Shown piece by piece: positions 56,866 through 62,787 of a stretch of 64,000 bases of DNA. How positions within the stretch are numbered: position 1 is the stretch's first letter; every line of letters starts with the position of its first letter. The notes under the pieces are model-generated. The model was not told the origin of the DNA. It worked only from the letters and a program-made list of their open reading frames with translations, and searched no databases. The stretch lies in NCBI RefSeq assembly GCF_003150675.1, contig NZ_QGGB01000006.1:1-64000 (forward strand), written 5' to 3'. The position numbers were made by a program, and so were the translations under genes. The DNA comes from Rhodohalobacter mucosus (GTDB lineage Bacteria; Bacteroidota; Rhodothermia; Balneolales; Balneolaceae).

Positions 56866-56912
56866 TGGACGATGGGTGACTGGTGACTGTCGACTGGCGA
56901 CTGGCGATTTGA
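56857..56912. repeat. Heptamer array overlapping a stop codon
   Basis: Eight in-phase units: GATGGGT, GATGGAC, GATGGGT, GACTGGT, GACTGTC, GACTGGC (two), GATTTGA. The stop codon at 56863-56865 spans the first unit boundary. Confidence 0.85.
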
Positions 56913-57071
56913 AAACAAGTGAAAATGCAGAAGGCAAAAGTGAAAAGTACGACTGCAGTTAAGTCGTAGGAAGCAGAGGGGTAGGGCAATAAAAGGACTC
57001 CATCTGCGAAAATCAGCGAATAAATCTGCGAAACTCTGCGAGAAATTCTTCAGGGAAAACCAAAGAAAGGA

Positions 57072-57120
57072 CGACCGGCGACCGATGACCGTTGCGCACT
57101 GCGTGCACTGACCGATGACC
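57072..57120. repeat. Heptamer words, GACCGAT type
   Basis: GACCGGC, GACCGAT, GACCGTT and, after a short GCACTGCGTGCACT interruption, GACCGAT and GACCGGT. The preceding 56913-57071 contains only loose CTGCGAAA words and no gene. Confidence 0.65.
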
Positions 57121-57145
57121 GGTGTAAACCAACCTCCGGGCTGAT

Positions 57146-57315
57146 GGATCTCCTAAATCAGAGTTTGTCCACGTTTTGCAGAAAGCAGGCCCAGCACTAT
57201 GATCGGTGATGTCTTGGCATAGCCATCCCTACGGGGCCACTCACTCACCGTCCTGAAAAGCACATGACGCCTCGTTCGGTCCCCGATTAACTGCATCGGG
57301 TCAGGCGTCATGACA
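57146..57315. repeat. Extragenic repeat, copy 1
   Basis: Shares GGATCTCC, CCACGTTTTGC, CACTCACCG and the conserved 3' part CCCCGATTAAC..ATCGGG..GGCGTCATGACA with 57473-57620. The 3' part forms a hairpin (CATGACGCC / GGCGTCATG, inner CCCGAT / ATCGGG). Short frames on either strand here are repeat artefacts. Confidence 0.72.
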
Positions 57316-57472
57316 GGGAGCAGAATGTTATTGGCAAGAGTGTTTTTTGTGGCAGCCAGGATCTGATATTGCGGCGCGGGAAAATCGTGACTCCAACTGT
57401 GATCCATATGCGCCGCACAATTTCACAGCGTGCAATTGTCATCCCGACCGTAGGCCGGAGGCCGAAGTGGAG

Positions 57473-57620
57473 GGATCTCCAAAATCACAATTCGCCCACG
57501 TTTTGCTAAAACCTGCCCCAGAACGATACTTGGGGATGTCTCCGCTCACTCACCGGCCCGAAACGCACGGAACGGCTCGTTCAGTCCCCGATTAACAGCA
57601 TCGGGGCAGGCGTCATGACA
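57473..57620. repeat. Extragenic repeat, copy 2
   Basis: Direct-orientation copy of 57146-57315, shorter by about 20 bases, preceded by CCGACCGTAGGCCGGAGG. The CCCCGAT/ATCGGGG stem is kept but the outer stem is degraded on the left. Confidence 0.72.
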
Positions 57621-57757
57621 ATTCCTCGGTTATATAAATATGCGGTGCATTAGATACGGAAGCAGTGAATAGTTTTGTCCGCACCGCATATCCAAAACCA
57701 ACCCGCAAACCGTCTCCCGTCTGAAGTCTGGCTTCTCAACACTCTTTACAAATCTTC

Positions 57758-57939
57758 TTCCTTTTGAGTGACCAAAAGGAACAAAAGTCACTCGCTGGCA
57801 GATTCTTCGGCGAAAGCTTCCTGCTTTTCGCTAAAGAACATCAATGGTCCATTTGGATCATCGCATTTGATACGATCTCACCGGTATGATGTTCTTTTTA
57901 ACGCTTCACTACGGAATCTTTTGTTCGCCGGATAATCTG
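57758..57939. repeat. Long-hairpin element, full copy B
   Basis: Same plan as copy A at 52894: a TTCCTTTTG / CAAAAGGAA hairpin at 57758-57781, outer arms 57799-57814 and 57924-57939, and inner arms 57833-57843 and 57887-57897. Loop sequences differ between copies while the inner arms are identical. Confidence 0.82.
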
Positions 57940-57984
57940 TAGGCGGGGTGGTACCGAGTCGTGATCATGAATTTCCCTTTATCG

Positions 57985-58024
57985 GTTCGTCTGTTTCTCT
58001 GTTCGTCTGTTCGTCTGTTCGTTT
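57985..58024. repeat. Octamer array
   Basis: Five 8-base units: GTTCGTCT, GTTTCTCT, GTTCGTCT (two), GTTCGTTT. Eleven bases later it gives way to a heptamer array at 58036. Confidence 0.82.
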
Positions 58025-58035
58025 TTTAGTCACCC

Positions 58036-58070
58036 GTCTCACGTCTCACGTTTGACGTCTGACGTCTCAC
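58036..58070. repeat. Heptamer array encoding the end of the AraC-type protein
   Basis: Five units: GTCTCAC (two), GTTTGAC, GTCTGAC, GTCTCAC. On the minus strand they encode the last ten residues of the regulator and its stop codon (58039-58041). Confidence 0.88.
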
Positions 58071-58443
58071 GACTAGCTTCTCCTATGGACCTCAGCACAT
58101 CCTTCCTCATCTGCGTAAACGTGGTTCCGTAGTATTTGTCCAAAAACTTGTAGAGCGCCTTGTCGTCGCGCAGGCCGGCGTTGAGGGCGGCGGCGTAGCT
58201 GGTGATCTGCGGATCTTTTTTGATCATCTCCGCGATCATGCGGTAGCGGTGACGCCGCAGCATCCGTTTCGGGGCCACGCCGAAGTGTCTTTTGATGATG
58301 CGGTTGAGGCTTCCGCGCGAGACCCGCGCCCGGGCCGCCCAGGTCTGTACGTCCGGAATCTTTTCCAGTTCCTGCTCCAGCAGTGTGGTCATTCTGCGCG
58401 CCCGAAGCCGGCCATTTTGTTGTGTTAAGTGATTTTCTCTCAT
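58039..58443 (-). CDS. AraC-type helix-turn-helix protein
   Basis: The ATG at 58443 gives 134 residues and has GGGGAG just upstream; an in-frame ATG at 58515 is less likely. The protein is mostly one AraC-like DNA-binding domain with two helix-turn-helix parts (VQTWAARARVSRGSLNRIIKRHFGVAPKRMLRRHR and TSYAAALNAGLRDDKALYKFLDKYYGTTFTQMRKDV). It has no ligand-binding domain. The C-terminal ETSDVKRET is encoded by heptamer repeats, so the native end has probably been replaced. Confidence 0.75.
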   Translation of the reverse strand: MRENHLTQQNGRLRARRMTTLLEQELEKIPDVQTWAARARVSRGSLNRIIKRHFGVAPKRMLRRHRYRMIAEMIKKDPQITSYAAALNAGLRDDKALYKFLDKYYGTTFTQMRKDVLRSIGEASRETSDVKRET

Positions 58444-58552
58444 CTTTTCTCCCCTTGTTTGCTGCTCATTTCTTTTCCTGTTCCTACCTGTATGAACCGG
58501 ATTTTTGAATCGCATTACGGGAGAGGAAGGGATTCTAATGTTTTTTCTTTAA

Positions 58553-58607
58553 GTCTTGAGTCGTGAGTCGTGAGGAGAAAAAAACAGACGAACAGACGAA
58601 CAGATGA
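58553..58607. repeat. Heptamer then octamer array
   Basis: Heptamers GTCTTGA and GTCGTGA (two) at 58553-58573 are followed by octamers ACAGACGA (two) and ACAGATGA at about 58584-58607. It shows a switch of unit length within 40 bases. Confidence 0.75.
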
Positions 58608-58672
58608 ACGTCCAACCGAGAAAGTAGCATTCCGGAATATACATTCATATTGGCGTATAAGTCACTTCATCG

Positions 58673-58720
58673 GTTTCTCTGTTTCTCCGTTCATCTGTTC
58701 ATCTGTTCATCTGTTTTGCC
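58673..58720. repeat. Octamer array
   Basis: Six 8-base units: GTTTCTCT, GTTTCTCC, GTTCATCT (three), GTTTTGCC. The same array occurs at 59913-59968 with other point changes. Confidence 0.85.
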
Positions 58721-58721
58721 C

Positions 58722-58960
58722 GTTCTTTTTAACGCTTCACTACGGAATCTTTTGTTCGCCGAATAATCTGCATGCGGGGAATGATGTGTGATCTACGATG
58801 GACGATGGTTGATGTTTGATTTGGAATAGATCAAATATATCGTCTATTGACCATTGACCATTGACCATTGACTTTTTATAAATCAGAAGTCGCTCATCGC
58901 TCCCTTCGACTCCGCTCAGGGCAAGCATCGTACATCACATATCCCCTGGTTCTCTGTTCG
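58722..58960. repeat. Half copy C of the hairpin element with tail
   Basis: Right arm only (58722-58770), followed by the shared tail with ATTGACC heptamers. Compared with 53199-53215, a block of about 24 bases containing CTTCGACTCCGCTCAGG is inserted near 58898-58924. Confidence 0.75.
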
Positions 58961-58992
58961 TCAGTTCATCTGTTCATCCGTTCCTCCGTTTC

Positions 58993-59060
58993 CAATCGCC
59001 AGTCGCTCATCGCTCATCACTCATCGTCCATTGTCCATCGTCCATCTCCAGTCTCATCCT
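58993..59060. repeat. Heptamer array, CATCGC / CCATCGT words
   Basis: About nine in-phase units: CAATCGC, CAGTCGC, TCATCGC, TCATCAC, TCATCGT, CCATTGT, CCATCGT, CCATCTC, CAGTCTC. It lies about 70 bases before the next gene. Confidence 0.8.
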
Positions 59061-59131
59061 TGCCTTTTTCCTGCAGAAATCCCACATTCCGATACCGGCC
59101 GTTTTCCTAACTAACAGTTAATCCTGATCCT

Positions 59132-59764
59132 ATGCCACAATCCGAAATCAGCTCTCCCGATTCGTCCCAAGCCAGCGATCCGGTTGCCAAAGAGACGAGC
59201 TGGCGGCCGCTCAAGGGCGGAGGGTATAATTTTCGAACGCATCAGCTGACCCGCATCAGCGACCAGAAGATGAAATTTCGTGCGTCATGGACCACCCGGA
59301 TTCTAACTGTGATCATGATCGGGCTTGGACTTTACATTCCGCTCTATCACACGTTTGTACAGGATATGGTGGACTCGTCGATGGGGCCGCTTGGGGAGAT
59401 GATCATGGCCTGGGGCATTGGCGTTTTGCTGGTATTTTTCGGAATCCGGTTCTGGCTCAGAACCAATGCGGGCTACACCTTTGACAAATCCACGGGACAG
59501 TTTATCAAAAACGGAAAGGACTACGAAAGTTTTCCGCTCGATGAAATTCACGCCATCCAGCTCATTTTGGAGCGGATAATGGACTCCGACCGGCCCGTCG
59601 GCAGCAGTTCCCGAACCTCGTTTACCAGCTACGAGATCAACCTGATCAAGAAAGACAGCAAGCGCATCCACCTTATTGACCACTCCAACCGCCCAAAAAT
59701 CCGCGAAGACGCGGAGAAGCTGGGAGAGTTTTTGGGAGTCCCCGTTTGGGACGGGAAAGGATGA
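59132..59764 (+). CDS. Membrane protein, paralogue 1
   Basis: This 210-residue protein is unrecognised but clearly related to the one at 60885. It has WRPLKGGGYNFRTH near the N-terminus, two membrane helices (~50-70 and ~85-105), and a C-terminal cytosolic part with HAIQLILE, SYEINLIKKDSKRIHLIDHSNRPKIREDAEKLGEFLGVPVW. The stop codon lies inside the first GATGAGT unit of the following array. It may be a housekeeping membrane protein or an accessory duplicate; function unknown. Confidence 0.72.
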   Translation: MPQSEISSPDSSQASDPVAKETSWRPLKGGGYNFRTHQLTRISDQKMKFRASWTTRILTVIMIGLGLYIPLYHTFVQDMVDSSMGPLGEMIMAWGIGVLLVFFGIRFWLRTNAGYTFDKSTGQFIKNGKDYESFPLDEIHAIQLILERIMDSDRPVGSSSRTSFTSYEINLIKKDSKRIHLIDHSNRPKIREDAEKLGEFLGVPVWDGKG

Positions 59765-59830
59765 GTGATGTGAGATGGACGATGAGCGATGAGTGATTTT
59801 GACTGGCGGCTAGCGATGGGCGACCGTAGA
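59760..59830. repeat. Heptamer array containing a stop codon
   Basis: In-phase units GATGAGT, GATGTGA, GATGGAC, GATGAGC, GATGAGT, GATTTTG, ACTGGCG, GCTAGCG. The paralogue-1 stop (59762-59764) is in the first unit. Nearly the same 50 bases recur at 60606-60655. Confidence 0.85.
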
Positions 59831-59968
59831 AACCGACGAACAGACGAACGTCCAACCGAAAAAGTAGTATTCCTGAAAATAAATTTATATTGGCATATTA
59901 GTCACTTCATCGGTTTCTCTGTTTCTCTGTTCATCGGTTCATCCGTTCATCTGTTCTTCTGTTTTGCC
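59831..59968. repeat. Duplicate of the 58.58-58.72 kb block
   Basis: ACGAACAG words, a unique segment (TCCAACCGAAAAAGTAG to GTCACTTCATCG) and the GTTTCTCT/GTTCATCT octamers repeat the order seen at 58584-58720. Confidence 0.75.
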
Positions 59969-59969
59969 C

Positions 59970-60145
59970 GTTCTTTTTATCGCTTCACTACGCAATCTTT
60001 TGTTCGCCGGATAATCTGCAGGCGGGGAATGATGTGTGATCTACAATGTACGATGGTTGATGTTTGATTTGGAATAGATCTAATATATTGACCATCTAGC
60101 ATTGACCATTGACTTTTAAAAATCACAAGTCGCTCATCGGTTCAT
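59970..60145. repeat. Half copy D of the hairpin element with tail
   Basis: Right arm only (59970-60018), then the shared tail, with the ATTGACC heptamers reduced and altered. Together with copy C it shows that the unit being copied begins inside an octamer array, not at the element's left arm. Confidence 0.72.
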
Positions 60146-60167
60146 CTGTTCTTCTGTTTTCAGTCAC

Positions 60168-60195
60168 TTCTGCCTTCTGCCCTCTGCCTTTTCAC
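60168..60195. repeat. Heptamer array near the cupin stop
   Basis: TTCTGCC (two), CTCTGCC, TTTTCAC; ends nine bases from the cupin stop codon. Confidence 0.72.
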
Positions 60196-60203
60196 TATCC
60201 AGA

Positions 60204-60527
60204 TCACTGCAAATGCGCAGGCGGCGAGGTGGCCTCCACGGCGGTGAATGTTTCAAGGATCTTGTAAGTGTGTTCCACTCCTTTGGGAACAACGTACGAA
60301 TCGCCCGGAGTGAGTTCGGTGACATCGTCACCCAGATGAAGTTCAGCTTTGCCTTTGAGTACATAGCCTACGGTTTCATACTCAGTTTTATGAGGTTCTT
60401 TATCCGTGTTTGGTTCTTCATCTCTCCAGATTCGGAGTCCCAGATTCTCGCCTGTGGAAAGGATCTCTTTTGCTGAATCGGATTTCGGTAGTTTTCCTTC
60501 TGATATCTCTTCGCTGAAAGTATTCAT
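60204..60527 (-). CDS. Cupin-domain protein
   Basis: This 107-residue single cupin has YVLKGKAELHLGDDVTELTPGDSYVVPKGVEHTYKILE, covering both conserved cupin motifs, including the PxGxxH-like PKGVEHTYK. It lacks the usual His pair of motif 1, so metal binding is uncertain. It could bind a small ligand or act as an isomerase. It lies on the minus strand between the two paralogous membrane protein genes. Confidence 0.8.
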   Translation of the reverse strand: MNTFSEEISEGKLPKSDSAKEILSTGENLGLRIWRDEEPNTDKEPHKTEYETVGYVLKGKAELHLGDDVTELTPGDSYVVPKGVEHTYKILETFTAVEATSPPAHLQ

Positions 60528-60605
60528 TCTACGTAGTGCATTTAATTAGCTGTTATTTCTGTGTTTGATAACAAAGAGAAGGGTGAATGCATTTCATCGT
60601 GCGAT

Positions 60606-60660
60606 CTGTGATGTGAGATGGACGATGAACGATTAGTGATTTTGACTGGCGGCTGGTCCA
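60606..60660. repeat. Heptamer array, second copy of the 59.76 kb array
   Basis: GTGATGTGAGATGGACGATG and TTGACTGGCGGCT match 59766-59812 with few changes. This supports a segmental duplication that also carried the paralogous genes. Confidence 0.75.
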
Positions 60661-60730
60661 GAATTCTCGGGAGCGACTTGCGATTTTTTCAGTATTTCAA
60701 TGCCACCAGAGACCCACTTCAACTGCCTGC

Positions 60731-60807
60731 CAAACACAAACACAAACAACTAACAACTAACAACTAACAACCGACAACTCAAAACTCAAAACTCAACACT
60801 CAAAACT
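60731..60807. repeat. Heptamer array, AACAACT to CAAAACT
   Basis: Eleven units in unbroken phase: CAAACAC, AAACACA, AACAACT (three), AACAACC, GACAACT, CAAAACT (two), CAACACT, CAAAACT. It lies 78 bases before paralogue 2. Confidence 0.88.
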
Positions 60808-60884
60808 ATCGAGTAGACATTCTCCACTAAACCAAATAGATTCCCAAAACCAAAACCCTGAAACAAAACGGAAGGTGTATCCCC

Positions 60885-61565
60885 ATGCTGGACAAAATGA
60901 AGAGCTGGATTAAAAAAATGTCGGAAGTGGAGCCGTTTGATGCGTCGCGGTTTAACGATCCGCTGGCGGAGAGGATCGACTGGGTGCCGCTGAAGCGGGG
61001 CGGGAGCAATTTTCATACCCACAAAATGGTGGAGGTGGACGCGCACCGCCTGGAGTTTCGTCCTACTGTCGGCGCACGGCTTTTTGCGGGAATTTTCCTC
61101 GCGGTGGGCATCTTCTTTCCCATCCTGTTTCTGGTTCAGGGGGACGCCGACATGGAATCCGTTGGAGCCACGGTGGGCATCATTGCATTCGGGCTGGTAT
61201 TTGCCGGCGCCGGCGGGGCGATGTGGTACACCATGGGCAAACCGCGCGTGTTCGATAAATGGGCCGGCATGTACTGGAAAGGCCACAAAAAGCCGGACCT
61301 GCTCTACAAACCGATGGGCAATGAAGACGACAACAAAGACAAAAAAGACGCCGCCATGCTGCGCGACGTGCACGCCATCCAGCTCATCCGCGAATATGTG
61401 CGCAGCGACAAAAGCTCCTACTACAGCTACGAACTCAACCTGATCCTGTCCGACGGCAGCCGGGTGAATGTGATCGACCACGGGAAGAAGTCGGAGATCT
61501 TGGAAGACGCAGAGAAATTGGGGCAGTTTTTGGGGAAACCGGTTTGGAATATGTTTGGGGTTTAG
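60885..61565 (+). CDS. Membrane protein, paralogue 2
   Basis: This 226-residue protein shares WVPLKRGGSNFHTH, two membrane helices (~65-85 and ~95-115), HAIQLIREYVRSDKSSYYSYELNLI and IDHGKKSEILEDAEKLGQFLGKPVW with the protein at 59132. It has an extra charged insertion (NEDDNKDKKDA) before HAIQLI. Function is unknown. Similar flanking repeats suggest that both arose by segmental duplication. Confidence 0.72.
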   Translation: MLDKMKSWIKKMSEVEPFDASRFNDPLAERIDWVPLKRGGSNFHTHKMVEVDAHRLEFRPTVGARLFAGIFLAVGIFFPILFLVQGDADMESVGATVGIIAFGLVFAGAGGAMWYTMGKPRVFDKWAGMYWKGHKKPDLLYKPMGNEDDNKDKKDAAMLRDVHAIQLIREYVRSDKSSYYSYELNLILSDGSRVNVIDHGKKSEILEDAEKLGQFLGKPVWNMFGV

Positions 61566-61640
61566 GCGGGAGTTTTTTGCCATTTTGAATGGAGGTGGGG
61601 CTGGTATGACAGAAGGTGTCACTCTGAAGGTGTACTTTGA

Positions 61641-62135
61641 ATGAAAGTGGAAAGCCAGCATTTTAAGCAATCAAAAATGAACGTTATGAAACCTCTGGAA
61701 GAATATAATTACATAGGGAGAGTCAAATCTATGACCTATGAAGACTGGAAACCGATACTGGATCTGATTCCAGCTATTGAGAAAATGAAAATCTACTCTG
61801 TTGAAGTTGAACCTGCCAGGGAAATGGATGGAGTGATCGAACTGGGTAGCTGGAGAGAAGATGACGTTGTAACAGAATTTCTTGAAGCTGTGTATACAAT
61901 TCCTATCATAAATGACTTTAATTGGGGTGGATGGGATGAAGGGAGAGCGATGGCCAGTAACAGGAACTTTGACTACGACACAGTTGACATACCAACTAAG
62001 TGCATGTTGATCACTGCCATTGTCAGAAATGATAGATTTTGTGACGGAGCTCTGGTTGATACATTTGAGGATGGTACGATACTCAGGATTTTGAAATCAA
62101 TAGACAGACAGATTAATTCTGGTCGGAAACTATGA
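61641..62135 (+). CDS. DUF6508-type protein
   Basis: The frame encodes up to 164 residues. ATGs at 61677 and 61686 are equally plausible starts because the family core begins near MTYEDWKPILDLIPAIE. The core FNWGGWDEGRAM and TKCMLITAIVRNDRFCDGALVDTFEDGTILRILKSI match DUF6508. Function is unknown. The region from here to the window end is more AT-rich than the rest, as expected for accessory genes. Confidence 0.65.
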   Translation: MKVESQHFKQSKMNVMKPLEEYNYIGRVKSMTYEDWKPILDLIPAIEKMKIYSVEVEPAREMDGVIELGSWREDDVVTEFLEAVYTIPIINDFNWGGWDEGRAMASNRNFDYDTVDIPTKCMLITAIVRNDRFCDGALVDTFEDGTILRILKSIDRQINSGRKL

Positions 62136-62271
62136 ATCATAATAAGCTAAGTAATAATCAGAGCGCGGTGAAGGAACATGTATACATTTTTGAATCAAAA
62201 TTATCGACTTTTATGGTGTCTGATCAACCTTTAATACAATAGCCACATGTGACATATGGTATATTGCAGTC

Positions 62272-62427
62272 GGCATCGCCATGCTGGGCTGGGCCCACAT
62301 ACAGCTTGACAATGTGACACAAGAAGAGCGGAATAAGGTGTTTGAGGCATTACTGTGGTATTGCGAGCAGGACACTCTGGCGATTGTGATGATTTTTCAG
62401 TATTGGGAATCATTAATGAACAAAGAA
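62272..62427 (+). pseudogene. C-terminal remnant of a DUF2779 protein
   Basis: Codons from 62272 encode GIAMLGWAHIQLDNVTQEERN and LLWYCEQDTLAIVMIFQYWE, the pattern of the C-terminal end of DUF2779 (RecB-like nuclease related) proteins. The stop codon at 62221 precedes it, so the rest of the gene is missing. It reads in frame into the next small gene. Identification is by motif memory, not by search. Confidence 0.55.
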
Positions 62428-62727
62428 ATGAACACAGACATACGAAGATTATTGAATTACTGTGCCGAAAACGGTAGAGTTTGTCCGATGCCTCATAAGT
62501 GGAAACAGCTTTATGAGTTATTACCCAACACAAAAAGAAAATTAAATGGTGGTTTCGATCCACCTGCGCCTTTGATACTATCAGCATGGCACCATTCATC
62601 AAATTTCCAGAAAATAATGCGTCTAAAAGAACATATTGAGTGGGCAGTTGAACAAGGTTCTTTAGAAACCATTGCTCAGTATCTTTATTCTTTAGACGAA
62701 GAAGATTGGTTTTATCAAAATCATTAA
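62428..62727 (+). CDS. Small hypothetical protein
   Basis: Starting at the ATG at 62428 gives 99 residues (MNTDIRRLLNYCAENGRVCP...). It contains PPAPLILSAWHHSS and LKEHIEWAVEQGSLETIAQYLYSLDEEDW, a pattern I associate with small uncharacterised proteins found beside mobile and defence genes. The upstream ATGs at 62281 and 62416 would include the DUF2779 remnant. Function is unknown. Confidence 0.55.
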   Translation: MNTDIRRLLNYCAENGRVCPMPHKWKQLYELLPNTKRKLNGGFDPPAPLILSAWHHSSNFQKIMRLKEHIEWAVEQGSLETIAQYLYSLDEEDWFYQNH

Positions 62728-62787
62728 GTGAAAGTGGTTGATTATTTTACGATAATCGTTTTATTCATATAACAATATCACACAGAC

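Noticed and set aside
57153-57407. 84-codon frame on the minus strand
   Set aside because: It lies across an extragenic repeat that has a second copy at 57473 in which the frame is not kept.
60786-61670. 294-codon frame on the minus strand over paralogue 2
   Set aside because: The plus-strand frame has a clear paralogue at 59132 and membrane helices; the antisense frame is low-complexity His/Phe-rich shadow.
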